This document shows positions 1 to 8,020 of a stretch of 64,000 nucleotides of DNA, one piece after another. The position numbers and the translations under genes were made by a program. Source of the DNA: DATFEN01 sp035691285 (GTDB taxonomy: Bacteria; Acidobacteriota; Vicinamibacteria; Fen-336); assembly GCA_035691285.1 (NCBI GenBank), contig DASSJI010000156.1, positions 1 through 64,000 on the forward strand, written 5' to 3'. The notes beneath the pieces are model-generated. The model searched no databases, was not told the DNA's origin, and worked only from the letters and a program-made list of their open reading frames with translations. Numbering within the stretch: position 1 is the first letter of the stretch; every line of letters starts with the position of its first letter.

Positions 1-1
1 G

Positions 2-1123
2 GGCTACTCGGACGCCCTCCTGCGCGTCGTTGACGCCTCGGGGGCCCACGTACTGACGTCGAGCCCCTGGGGTCGCATCGACAGCGTTGCCTGGTCATCC
101 GATGGGCGCGAGGTCTGGCTCTCGGCGGACAGGCAGGCGGAGCGTGTCGGGCTGTGGGCCGTGGCGCTCGGCGGCGGAGAACGACGGGTCTACCAGGGCG
201 CGGACCAGTTCTATGTCAGCGACGTCGGCCTGGAAGGACGGACGCTGGCGATCTCGGGCCGCACTCGGTACGAGCTTTGGGGGCGCGCGCCTGACCGGAC
301 CGAGGAAGCGGATCTGACGTGGCTCGGTCGCAGCTACGTGACGGATCTCAGCGACGATGGTCGAACCGTCCTGTTCGAGGATGGGCTGTTCGCGAGGAAT
401 CTCAGTTACATGTTCCTGGGCCGGACAGACGGCTCGTCGCCCGTCCAGCTCGGCCAGGGCACGCCTGGCGGCCTCTCGCCGGACGGGCGCTGGGCGCTGG
501 GATTCCCCGCGCCGACCAGATCGGATCACCAGCGCACCCTCGCCATTGTCCCGACCGGTGCGGGAGAGATGCGGGTGCTTCCGCGCGGAGCCATCGACCG
601 TTACCTGGACGCGTTCTGGTTCCCCGACGGCCGCCGCATCCTCGTCGTCGGTCATGCCAAAGACAAGCCGGCACGCCTGTTTGAGCAGGATACGGACAAA
701 GGGGAGCCGAAGCCCGTGACTCCGGAGGGCGTCGTCACCCGACACCCGACGGTCGCGCCGGACGGTCGGGGTGCGCTCGCAAGCACTCTGGAGGCGGGCT
801 CCGTCTTCCGCCTCTACCCGTTCGACGGGGGCGAGCCGAGGCAGGTTCCAGGCCTCCGAATCGGAGACGATCCTCTTCGCTTCGACGCGACGGGACAGCA
901 CGTATTCGTGCGGGAGCCCACCGCCGCCAACGAGCCCCGCGCGCTCATCGTCCGCGTGGATACGCTCACGGGGAGGCGCGAGCCCTGGCTGGACCTGAGC
1001 CCGTCGGATCGCCTCGGCGCGGCGCCCATCTCGATGGTGCGCCTCTCCGCGGACGGACGTTCCTACGCCTACACGTTCGTCCGCGACCAGTCGAACTTGT
1101 TCCTCGTCGAAGGCCTGCGGTAG
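2..1123 (+). CDS. C-terminal part of a PD40/TolB-like beta-propeller protein, probably a Ser/Thr protein kinase
   Basis: The frame is open from the left edge, so the N-terminus lies outside; 373 residues are visible. They contain propeller-blade repeats of the PD40 type (SPDGRWALGF, APDGRGALAS, SADGRSYAYT), and the protein ends in LFLVEGLR. That ending is typical, from family knowledge, of acidobacterial Ser/Thr protein kinases that carry a C-terminal TolB-like propeller behind a membrane anchor. No kinase motif is inside the window, so the kinase assignment is inference; a stand-alone TolB-like or peptidase-linked propeller is the alternative. It converges with the ParB-like gene, with a strong hairpin between them. 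Confidence 0.7.
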   Translation, partial: GYSDALLRVVDASGAHVLTSSPWGRIDSVAWSSDGREVWLSADRQAERVGLWAVALGGGERRVYQGADQFYVSDVGLEGRTLAISGRTRYELWGRAPDRTEEADLTWLGRSYVTDLSDDGRTVLFEDGLFARNLSYMFLGRTDGSSPVQLGQGTPGGLSPDGRWALGFPAPTRSDHQRTLAIVPTGAGEMRVLPRGAIDRYLDAFWFPDGRRILVVGHAKDKPARLFEQDTDKGEPKPVTPEGVVTRHPTVAPDGRGALASTLEAGSVFRLYPFDGGEPRQVPGLRIGDDPLRFDATGQHVFVREPTAANEPRALIVRVDTLTGRREPWLDLSPSDRLGAAPISMVRLSADGRSYAYTFVRDQSNLFLVEGLR

Positions 1124-1146
1124 GGCCTCGCGGCCTGTTACGCTTG

Positions 1147-1168
1147 GCACTCGTTCTGGAACGAGTGC
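1147..1168. terminator. Perfect inverted repeat between convergent genes
   Basis: GCACTCGTTC, then TG, then GAACGAGTGC: a perfect 10-bp inverted repeat centred between the stop codons of the two converging genes (1123 and 1173). No U-tract follows on either strand, so it could act as a bidirectional terminator, an mRNA 3' end stabiliser, or a Rho pause site. Confidence 0.5.
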
Positions 1169-1172
1169 GCCG

Positions 1173-2081
1173 CTACTCTCCCGCCGGCGCCGCGAACAGC
1201 GCGCTGCGCTGGACGTCTTCGTAGCGCACCTTGGCCACGTCGAAGGCCTCGATGTTCGCGCGGAGCTTCGTGAAGGTCTGGTCGAAGGAGGGCAGCGTCT
1301 TGCGCTGGCGCGTGAGGGGGGTCGTGCGCGCGAGCACGTAGTTCTTCACGAAGGGGTGCTTGATGCCGCGCTTCGCCAGGGCCGCCACGGCCCCGACCAG
1401 GGCCTCGTCCGCGGCGCGCACCTTGTCGGCGCGCTCCTCCCGCAGCGGCAGCGTCCTGGCGAAGTTCCCCTCGAGGAACTTGTCGACGCGCCTCAGGATC
1501 GGCGCGAACGCCCCTCCGGCGAAGCGCTTGTTCTTCTCGTAGAGCAGGCCGAGCGTGACGAGGTGGGCCGCCTCGAACTGGAACGCGTAGTCCAGCTCGC
1601 CCCTGCGCGGCTCCTCTTCGGCCAGCCCGCGGTACATGCGGATCACCTCGAGCGACCGCTCCTTCAGGTTGTGTGCCTTCTCGGTGTTGAGGGCGAGGAT
1701 CTGGAAGGCGACCTCGGCCTCGGGCACCAGGATCGCGGGCACGTGCTCCGCCTTGAGCTTCTGGAGGACGGTCAGCCGGTGATGGCCGTTCGGCGTCCAG
1801 TAGGTGCCCGGCCGCGGCGACACCACCACGATGGGGTCCACGAAGCGCCCGACCTTCTTCACCATCTCCTGCAGGCGCTTCGCGTGGGTGGGCGAGAGGT
1901 CGCGCTGGTAGGGCGTCGGCGCGACGCGGTCGATCGGCAGGAGCGCGAAGGCCTGCCATGCGTCGCCCACCGGCTCGCGGTACGCCCCGAGCACGATGCC
2001 GCCGTCGGAGGCGACCTGCTCGAGCAGCTCGCGGAGCCTCTTCGGAGGCTCCTCGTCGGGGTGGCGGCCGTACGGGCGCAT
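1173..2081 (-). CDS. ParB/Srx-like N-terminal domain protein
   Basis: A 302-residue protein. Residues about 45-125 fit the ParB/sulfiredoxin-like nuclease fold: ALLPIDRVAPTPYQRD leads into the domain, PIVVVSPRPG follows, and NGHHRLTVLQKL occupies the ParB box II (GxxR-type) position. The rest is helical and charged and I do not recognise it. There is no parA or parS-like repeat nearby, so a chromosome-partition role is not supported; stand-alone ParB-like domains can be DNA-binding or nucleotide-hydrolysing. It lies 25 nt downstream of btuD but has its own -10-like element, so it is probably not part of the B12 operon. Confidence 0.7.
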   Translation of the reverse strand: MRPYGRHPDEEPPKRLRELLEQVASDGGIVLGAYREPVGDAWQAFALLPIDRVAPTPYQRDLSPTHAKRLQEMVKKVGRFVDPIVVVSPRPGTYWTPNGHHRLTVLQKLKAEHVPAILVPEAEVAFQILALNTEKAHNLKERSLEVIRMYRGLAEEEPRRGELDYAFQFEAAHLVTLGLLYEKNKRFAGGAFAPILRRVDKFLEGNFARTLPLREERADKVRAADEALVGAVAALAKRGIKHPFVKNYVLARTTPLTRQRKTLPSFDQTFTKLRANIEAFDVAKVRYEDVQRSALFAAPAGE

Positions 2082-2090
2082 GGACGCGCG

Positions 2091-2096
2091 ATTGTA
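2091..2096 (-). promoter_or_regulatory. -10 element of the ParB-like gene (leaderless type)
   Basis: TACAAT on the minus strand ends 9 nt before the ATG at 2081, so transcription should start at or next to the start codon. No convincing -35. Confidence 0.4.
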
Positions 2097-2106
2097 GATC
2101 GCCGCG

Positions 2107-2889
2107 CTACTCGAAGCTGTACAAGGGATGCGCCAGGCCTTCGACCGCGTGTCCGCGTACGCGCACGCCGAACGCCTCGGCCGCGGCGGGGCTCCGCAGC
2201 ACCTCGTCGGGCATTCCGTCCTTCGCGATGCGCCCCCGGAACACGAGCACCATGCGCTCGGCCCACAGCGCGGCCCGTCCCAGGTCGTGGACGACGGCCA
2301 GCACGGCGACCCCGGCGGCCCGGATCTCGTCGAGGATCCGGAAGAGCTGCAGCTCGTGGCCGATGTCGAGGTGTGCGGCCGGCTCGTCGAGGAGCAGCAC
2401 CTGTGGCTCCTGGGCCAGGCCGCGGGCCAGCGCCGCGAGCTGGCGCTCGCCGGCGGACAGCGTTCCGAGCGTGCGTTCGGCCAGCCCTTCGATGCCGGCG
2501 AGGCGCAGCGCCCGGTCCACCGCTGCGCGGTCGACGTCCGTATAGGGCCTCAGCGGACCCCGGTGCGGGTAGCGCCCCAGTGCCACGCGATCGCGGACGG
2601 CCAGGGCCGGCGCGCCGTCCTCCTCCGAGGTCACGAGGGCGATCGCCCGCGCCACGGCGTCGCGGCTCCAGGCGTCGAGGCGCCGGTCGAGCAGCCGCAC
2701 CTCGCCGGCCGCGGGCCGCAGCAGGCCGGCCAGGGCGCGCACCAGCGTCGACTTGCCGGCGGCGTTCGGTCCCACGAGGGCCACGGCCTCGGAGGCGCGA
2801 AGCGCCAGGTCGACACCGTGGAGGACGGGCCGCGCGCCACGCCAGGCCGCGAGGCCCCGGGCTTCGAGCAGGATCGCCGGCGCGCTCAT
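2107..2889 (-). CDS. btuD: Vitamin B12 ABC transporter ATP-binding protein
   Basis: A 260-residue ATPase energising cobalamin import. Visible motifs are Walker A GPNAAGKSTL, signature LSAGERQLAALARG, Walker B VLLLDEPAAHLD and the switch histidine in VVHDLGRA. Its ATG overlaps the permease stop as ATGA, so the two are translationally coupled. The FecE/BtuD subfamily also transports siderophores and heme; the cobalamin riboswitch heading this operon is what makes B12 the likely substrate. The frame stays open far upstream inside the permease gene, but the residues before MSAPAIL are an out-of-frame reading of that gene. Confidence 0.9.
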   Translation of the reverse strand: MSAPAILLEARGLAAWRGARPVLHGVDLALRASEAVALVGPNAAGKSTLVRALAGLLRPAAGEVRLLDRRLDAWSRDAVARAIALVTSEEDGAPALAVRDRVALGRYPHRGPLRPYTDVDRAAVDRALRLAGIEGLAERTLGTLSAGERQLAALARGLAQEPQVLLLDEPAAHLDIGHELQLFRILDEIRAAGVAVLAVVHDLGRAALWAERMVLVFRGRIAKDGMPDEVLRSPAAAEAFGVRVRGHAVEGLAHPLYSFE

Positions 2890-3866
2890 GCGCGCTCTCC
2901 GCGCCGGATCGCGAGGAGGAAGTAGGGCGCGCCGACGAAGGCCGTGACGCTGCCGAGCGGCAGCTCGTAGCGAGCCGACAGCGAGCGGGCGCCCAGGTCC
3001 GCCACGACGACGAGCGCCGCGCCCGCCAGGAACGCCGCGGGCAGCAGGCGCCGCGCCGGCGACCCGACCCAGGGCCGCAGGGCGTGGGGCGCCATCAGTC
3101 CTACGAACGGGACCGAGCCGGCCACCGCCGTCGCCGCGCCGGCGACGAGGGCGGCGGCCGCGAAGAACACCAGACGCATTCCGTGGACGGGCAGGCCCAG
3201 AGACGCCGCCTCGTCCTCGCCGAGCGACAGCAGATCGAGGGGGCGCGACAGCCCCCACAGCAGCAGGGAGCCCGCGACGACCAGCGCGGTGCCCAGCCCG
3301 AGGTGCGGCCAGCTCCGGCCCTCGAGTCCGCCGGCCAGCCAGAACAGCACGGTCTTGACGCGGAACTCCTCGGTGGCCACGAGGAGCATGGAGAGCGCCG
3401 CCCCGGCCAGGGCCGAGACGGCGATGCCGGTGAGCAGGAGGCCGTGCAGCGTCGGCCTGCCCGCGACGTGGGCGAGCAGGTAGACGAGCAGCAGGGCGAG
3501 GAGCGCGCCGCCGAACGCGGCGACCGGCAGCGCGAGGAACACGTCGGCGGCCCAGCCCGCGTTCACCGCCACCACCGCGCCCAGCGCCGCGCCCGAGCTG
3601 ACGCCGAGCAGGCCCGCGTCGGCCAGCGGGTTGCGGAACACGGCCTGGAGCGTCGCGCCCACGACGGCGAGGCCGCCGCCGACGACCGCGGCGAGCAGCA
3701 CGCGGGGCAGGCGCACGCTCCACAGGATGGTCGCCTGCGCCGGCTCGAGGGGCGCGAGGCCCAGCAGGCCCGCGAGGGGCAGCCGCACGCCGCCCACGGC
3801 CACTGCGAGCGCCAGGGCGAGCGGCAGCGCCGCGATCAGGAGCGCGAGCGTGCGCTTCGGGCTCAC
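2886..3866 (-). CDS. btuC: Vitamin B12 ABC transporter permease, FecCD family
   Basis: A 326-residue polytopic permease starting at a GTG that overlaps the btuF stop (GTGA). Family features are LRLPRV-like SVRLPRVLLAAVVGGGLA early on, AVFRNPLADAGLLGVSSGA (the FecCD substrate-path segment) and a C-terminal GSVPFVGLMAPHALRPWVG, which forms the coupling-helix region that contacts the ATPase. The family usually has ten membrane helices and the hydropathy seen here is compatible. It should act with the adjacent BtuF and BtuD in the inner membrane. Confidence 0.9.
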   Translation of the reverse strand: MSPKRTLALLIAALPLALALAVAVGGVRLPLAGLLGLAPLEPAQATILWSVRLPRVLLAAVVGGGLAVVGATLQAVFRNPLADAGLLGVSSGAALGAVVAVNAGWAADVFLALPVAAFGGALLALLLVYLLAHVAGRPTLHGLLLTGIAVSALAGAALSMLLVATEEFRVKTVLFWLAGGLEGRSWPHLGLGTALVVAGSLLLWGLSRPLDLLSLGEDEAASLGLPVHGMRLVFFAAAALVAGAATAVAGSVPFVGLMAPHALRPWVGSPARRLLPAAFLAGAALVVVADLGARSLSARYELPLGSVTAFVGAPYFLLAIRRGERA

Positions 3867-4702
3867 GGCGCCCGCGGGGGGAAGCGGTCCGGGTGCAGGC
3901 GCGCCGCCAGGTCCCGGCAGGCGTCGGCCGTGTACTGGCTCAGGGCGACGAGCAGCTCGTTGGGCATCGCCACGATACGGCCCTCTCTCACGGCCCGCAG
4001 CGTCCCCAGCAGCGGGTGCGAGCGGACCGCCGCGGCGGCGTCGGGCCAGGTCGTGACCAGCACGACGTCCGGGTCGGCAACGAACGCGCGCTCGGCGCCG
4101 GGCGGCGCGATCCCGGCGACGCCCAGCTCGCGGCCGACGTTCGCGCCGCCGCCGCACTCGATCAGCGACCCGATCGCGGTGCCCGCGCCGGCCGTCATGC
4201 CTCCCGACCAGTAGAGCACCCGCGGCCTCGGCGCGCCCGCGACGCGCCGGGCGACGTCGGCCAGCTTGGCGTCGAAGTCGCGCACCAGGCGGCGGGCGGC
4301 CGTCTCCTCGCCGACCGCGCGCCCGAGCTCCAGGATGGCCTCGCGCACTCCCTCGATCGACGCGAGGCCGCGCATGCGATGGACGCGGATCCCCGAGTCC
4401 TCGAGCACGCGCCTCGCGTCGGCGTCGGTGTACTCCGAGACGACGACGAGGTCGGGGGAGAGCGCGACCAGGCGCTCCAGGTCGATCTTCTGCAGGCGCG
4501 TGGCGGAACGCGGCACCTTGCCGACCACGTTCGAGGAGGCCGGATCGTCCGCCCAGCGGGTCACCGCGACCAGGCGCGCGGGAGGGAGCAGCGCGGAGAG
4601 CACCTCGTCGGCCGAAAGGTTCACGGAGGCGACCCGCCTGGGAGGCTCCTGGGCGCGCGCGACGGCCGCGAGCGCGAGGGCGACGGCGAGGCGCGTCCTC
4701 AT
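3863..4702 (-). CDS. btuF: Periplasmic cobalamin-binding protein
   Basis: A 279-residue protein with a short cleavable signal (RLAVALALAAVARAQ). The two-lobe BtuF/FhuD-type binding protein is shown by RVASVNLSADEVLSALLP, LVAVTRWADDPA, LSPDLVVVSEYTDAD, then the helical backbone and RPRVLYWSGGM in the second lobe. It would hand B12 from the outer-membrane receptor to BtuCD. It lies 2 nt after btuB and overlaps btuC by 4 nt. Other corrinoids or cobinamide could equally be the ligand. Confidence 0.85.
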   Translation of the reverse strand: MRTRLAVALALAAVARAQEPPRRVASVNLSADEVLSALLPPARLVAVTRWADDPASSNVVGKVPRSATRLQKIDLERLVALSPDLVVVSEYTDADARRVLEDSGIRVHRMRGLASIEGVREAILELGRAVGEETAARRLVRDFDAKLADVARRVAGAPRPRVLYWSGGMTAGAGTAIGSLIECGGGANVGRELGVAGIAPPGAERAFVADPDVVLVTTWPDAAAAVRSHPLLGTLRAVREGRIVAMPNELLVALSQYTADACRDLAARLHPDRFPPRAP

Positions 4703-4704
4703 CC

Positions 4705-6885
4705 TCAGCGCCGCGCGGAGAAGCGCACGGCCGCCCGCACGCTCCGGCCGAGAGCGGGATAGCCGAGGGCCTCCTGGTAGCGGCGATCGGCCAGGTTCTC
4801 GCCGACCAGAAGGGCCTCGAAGCCGCGCCCTAGATCCACGCGCACGCGGGCGTCGAGCCGCGCGTAGCCGGGGTTCTCGGTGAGACCGAGGCCGAGGAAG
4901 TCGCTGTCCGCCCGCCGGCCCACGAGGAACAGGTTCACGCCGCCGCTGAAGCGCCCGGCGCGGCCGAACGCGCCGAGCGAGCCGGAGTGCTCGGGCCGCC
5001 GCAGCAGCGAGCGGCCCTCGGCGTAGACCGGATCGAATGCGTTTCCGCTCTCGAGGATCTCGCCGTCGAGCCAGGTGTACTCCGCGCTGAGCGTGACGTG
5101 AGGCGACGGTGCAGCCTCGAGGCCCAGCTCGAGGCCTCGGGCCCGCGTGCGTCCCAGGTTGACGTAGGTCCCCTCGAACGTCGTGAAGTCCACGACCTGG
5201 TAGGCGATCTGGTCACGGTACTCGTGATGGTACGCGGTGGCCTCGGCCCGCAGCCGCCCAGCCAGAAGCCTCTGCTCGATGCCGAGGTCGAAGGTCCGGC
5301 TGCGCTCCGGCTCGAGGTCTGGGTTGCCCTGCGCGAAGAAGGAGGCGCCGTAGCTCTGGAAGAGGTCCGGCTCCTTGATGCCCGCGCCGGCGCTCGTGCG
5401 CAGCGTCGTGGCGTCCCGTCCGTCGCGCAGTCGCAGCGCCAGCGCCGCCCGGGGCACGGCGCGGGTTCCGTAGCTGCCGTTCCTCTCGACGCGGCCGCCG
5501 AGCGTGAGGTAGGCGCGCCGGCCGATCACGACACGGTCCTGCGCGTACGCTCCCACGTTGGTCCGGACGGGCTCGAGCAGGTCGGTCGGCGCGCCGAGGG
5601 TTCCCGTCTCGCGCTCGAGCTCGGCGCCGGCCGTGACCAGGTGCCGGCCGCCGAGCTGGGCCTCGAGCTGGTAGCCCGCGGACAGCCGCGTCGTGTCGTT
5701 GCGGAAGCCGTCCGGGCTCGCGAAGTCGTACACGGTGAAGACGCCCTCCCGCTCGCCGTCCGAGGGCACGTAGGCGCCCGAGTCCTCGGGGTTCAGCGAG
5801 AGCTGGTCGGTGGTCGCGAAACCGAGACGCAGCAGGTGGCTCGCCGAGCCCCGCCCGGCGCGGACCTCGAGGCCGCTGGCCACGTCGCGCCGCTCGAACG
5901 ACGCGTCGAGATCGGGCCGGCCGTAGGCCGTCTGGCCCGGCGTCCCGAGGCTGGAGTCGAAGGCGCGCACCACGAGCCGCGCGGCGGCGTCGGCGCCGAG
6001 GCTCGAGCCGACGGACAGGGCGCCCTCGGTCTCGTCGAACGCGCTGTTCGGCTGCTCGTTGTCCGTCGCCAGGTGCTGGGCCCCGAGGTTCCAGTCGAAG
6101 CGCCCCGAGCGACCGGAGAAGCCGCCCTCGGCGCGCAGCCAGGCGAGACTCCCGCCCTCGGCCGCCGCGCGCAGCTCCTGGCCCGCAGCGGGACGGCGCG
6201 TCACGAGGTGCACGACGCCCGCCAGCGCGTCGGTGCCGTAGAGGCTGCTGGCCGCGCCGCGCACGACCTCGACGCGCTCGAGCTCGAACGGAAGCGCCGA
6301 GCCGAGGTCGTAGAGCCCCCCGGGCTGGTTCACGGGCACGCCGTCGACGAGGACGCGCGCGAAGCGCGACTCGCCGCCGCGCAGGAACGCCGAGCCCTGC
6401 GCGCCGACGCCGCCGGTGCGCGCGACGTCGAGCCCTGGCAGCTCGCGGAAGAGGTCGAGCAGGGCGGGCGCCGCCCGCTGCTCGATCCGCTCGCGGTCGA
6501 GGATCGAGGTCGCCACGCCGAGCGTGGACGGCACCGCCTCGCCGCGTGTCGCCGCCACCACCACGCGCTCGCGGACCGGGGCGGGCTCCAGCCGGAGGTC
6601 GGCGCTCTGCTCGCCCGCGGCCACGTCGAGGCGGGGCGAGGCGACCAGGAGGCCGGGGGTGTCCGACTCGACCTCGTAGCTCCCCGGCGGAAGGGCGGCG
6701 CGGAAGCGGCCCTCCGGACCCGAGACGACCGTGTGGGCGCCGCTGGGTCCGCGCAGCGTGAGGACGACCTGCGGAAGCGGCGTGCCGTCGCGGGTGATCA
6801 CGCGGCCCGCGACGACGCCGGTCTCGGCCGCGGCCGCGGCGAAAGACAGAAGGATCCCGACGCTGCTCGAAAGGAGGTGGCGCAT
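4705..6885 (-). CDS. btuB: TonB-dependent outer-membrane receptor for cobalamin
   Basis: A 726-residue receptor. A signal peptide (about residues 1-20) is followed by a carboxypeptidase-regulatory-like beta domain (GVVAGRVITRDGTPLPQVVL, up to about residue 95). Then comes the plug, with LLDLFRELPGLDVARTGG, GSAFLRGGESRFARVLVDG and VEVVRGAASSLYGTDALAG, and a 22-strand-type barrel ending in VRAAVRFSARR with a terminal aromatic zone. The extra N-terminal domain is common in Bacteroidota and Acidobacteriota receptors. Assignment to B12 rests on the riboswitch directly upstream and the btuFCD genes downstream. A GAGGAG Shine-Dalgarno precedes the ATG. Confidence 0.88.
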   Translation of the reverse strand: MRHLLSSSVGILLSFAAAAAETGVVAGRVITRDGTPLPQVVLTLRGPSGAHTVVSGPEGRFRAALPPGSYEVESDTPGLLVASPRLDVAAGEQSADLRLEPAPVRERVVVAATRGEAVPSTLGVATSILDRERIEQRAAPALLDLFRELPGLDVARTGGVGAQGSAFLRGGESRFARVLVDGVPVNQPGGLYDLGSALPFELERVEVVRGAASSLYGTDALAGVVHLVTRRPAAGQELRAAAEGGSLAWLRAEGGFSGRSGRFDWNLGAQHLATDNEQPNSAFDETEGALSVGSSLGADAAARLVVRAFDSSLGTPGQTAYGRPDLDASFERRDVASGLEVRAGRGSASHLLRLGFATTDQLSLNPEDSGAYVPSDGEREGVFTVYDFASPDGFRNDTTRLSAGYQLEAQLGGRHLVTAGAELERETGTLGAPTDLLEPVRTNVGAYAQDRVVIGRRAYLTLGGRVERNGSYGTRAVPRAALALRLRDGRDATTLRTSAGAGIKEPDLFQSYGASFFAQGNPDLEPERSRTFDLGIEQRLLAGRLRAEATAYHHEYRDQIAYQVVDFTTFEGTYVNLGRTRARGLELGLEAAPSPHVTLSAEYTWLDGEILESGNAFDPVYAEGRSLLRRPEHSGSLGAFGRAGRFSGGVNLFLVGRRADSDFLGLGLTENPGYARLDARVRVDLGRGFEALLVGENLADRRYQEALGYPALGRSVRAAVRFSARR

Positions 6886-6910
6886 GACAAGTCTCCTCGG
6901 ACTCCGACGC

Positions 6911-7100
6911 GTCGGGGCAGGTTTCCTGGCTCCCGGGTCGTCGCTCCGCCGCCCGACCTTCCCCGATCCCGTCCTCCGGGATCGAGTGGTGGCGCCAGCG
7001 TGGCGCCTTTGGGCTGCGGGCTCGCCGGCTACAGTGGCGGGACCGCGCAGGCTTTCGACCTGCTTCCCTTTTACCCCCTCGCCTCGAGGGGCACCCCGAC
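6911..7100 (-). promoter_or_regulatory. Cobalamin riboswitch (AdoCbl/B12 aptamer)
   Basis: Read on the minus strand, this holds the conserved aptamer parts in order: GTCGGGG of P1 (7094-7100); GGTAAAAGGGAA (7064-7075); AAAGCCTGCGCGGTCCCGCC followed by ACTGTAGCC; and the B12 box GCCAGGAAACCTGCC (6916-6930). The P1 partner CCCCGAC is at 6911-6917. The aptamer ends only about 25 nt before the btuB start, and the Shine-Dalgarno lies in that short tail, so control is probably by blocking translation initiation when B12 is bound. Confidence 0.95.
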
Positions 7101-7117
7101 CTTGCGCGGCGAGTCTA

Positions 7118-7984
7118 TCACTTCCCCGCGCGTTCCTCGGCCACTTGCTCGCGGAAGCGCGCTTCCGCGCCCGCGAGGGCGGTCCGGCAGCCCTCGGCGT
7201 CGACGAAGGGGTTGGCGCGGCCGGCGGCGAGGCGCGCGCGCTTCTCGTGCAGGCCGAAGAGGCCGGCGTGCTGCGCGAGGAGCACGTCGCAGGGAAGGCT
7301 CCGGAACACGGCGAAGGTCCGCTCGAAGTCGTCCAGCATCGCGGGATACTTCGGGTTGTCCAGGATCCGCACGCCCGGGTTCACCGCGGTGCTGCCCGCG
7401 ATCACGACGCGGAGCGCGCGCCCCGCTTCCCGCAGCGTGACGAGCCAGGTGGTCGTCCCCTCGGTGTGGCCGGGCGTCAGGCGCGCGACCAGCGTGGTGT
7501 CCCCGACCGTGAGAGCCTGCCCGTCGGCGACGCGCACGTCGACCTTCACGGGCGGGAAGGGATGGCGGTCCCCGAACGCGAAGTCGCCGCGCCCGCCGGC
7601 CTCGAGCAGCGGCGCGTCTCCGGCGCTTGCGGCCAGCCGCGCCCCGCTCGCCTCCTTGAGGGCCGCGAGGCCCGCCGCGTGGTCGTAGTGGGCCTGCGAG
7701 TTCACGATCAGCTCGATGTCCGCGGGCTCGAAGCCCAGCGCCCGGATGCTCGCGGCGATCTCGGCGCCGCTCTCCTCGATGCCCGAATCCACCAGGACCA
7801 GGCCGTGCCGGGTCGCGAGCAGGAACGAGGCCAGCTCCGCCGTGCCCACGTAGTACAGGTTGTCCAGGACGCGGAAGGCCGGCATGGGCTTGCTCCACTC
7901 GCGAACGCGGTCGGCGCGCTCGTCGGCCGCGGCCGGGCTCTTCGCGGCGAGCAGGATCAGCGCCGGCAACAAGGCTCGCTTCAT
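7118..7984 (-). CDS. Subclass B3-type metallo-beta-lactamase with a Gln metal ligand (GOB-like)
   Basis: A 288-residue protein with a signal peptide of about 20 residues. The metal-site motif reads NSQAHYDHAAG (Q97, H99, D101, H102) instead of the usual HxHxDH; the later ligands are H173 in TPGHTEG and H239 in LLAQHAG. A serine in VIAGST fits the B3 S221 position, and the tail NPFVDAEGCR is B3-like. From family knowledge, B3 enzymes hydrolyse beta-lactams in the periplasm, and GOB enzymes carry Gln at this ligand. A related hydrolase with another substrate is possible. The gene diverges from hemE across 36 bp. Confidence 0.8.
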   Translation of the reverse strand: MKRALLPALILLAAKSPAAADERADRVREWSKPMPAFRVLDNLYYVGTAELASFLLATRHGLVLVDSGIEESGAEIAASIRALGFEPADIELIVNSQAHYDHAAGLAALKEASGARLAASAGDAPLLEAGGRGDFAFGDRHPFPPVKVDVRVADGQALTVGDTTLVARLTPGHTEGTTTWLVTLREAGRALRVVIAGSTAVNPGVRILDNPKYPAMLDDFERTFAVFRSLPCDVLLAQHAGLFGLHEKRARLAAGRANPFVDAEGCRTALAGAEARFREQVAEERAGK

Positions 7985-7990
7985 GCGCCC

Positions 7991-7996
7991 ATTGTG
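7991..7996 (-). promoter_or_regulatory. -10 element of the metallo-beta-lactamase gene
   Basis: CACAAT on the minus strand ends 6 nt before the ATG at 7984. It lies back to back with the hemE -10 in a 36-bp divergent spacer. Confidence 0.3.
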
Positions 7997-8006
7997 CCGC
8001 AGGGGC

Positions 8007-8012
8007 TATCAT
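8007..8012 (+). promoter_or_regulatory. -10 element of hemE (leaderless type)
   Basis: TATCAT ends 8 nt before the hemE ATG. There is no Shine-Dalgarno between them and no clear -35. Confidence 0.4.
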
Positions 8013-8020
8013 CCCGCCCG

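Noticed and set aside
1144..1160. TTGGCACTCGTTCTGG as a sigma-54-like promoter
   Set aside because: The -12 element lacks the GC at the required distance, it lies between convergent genes with no downstream start, and it is part of a perfect inverted repeat.
3867..4157. Longer N-terminus for the B12 permease
   Set aside because: The upstream open frame is an out-of-phase reading of btuF; the GTG at 3866 overlapping the btuF stop gives the normal family length.
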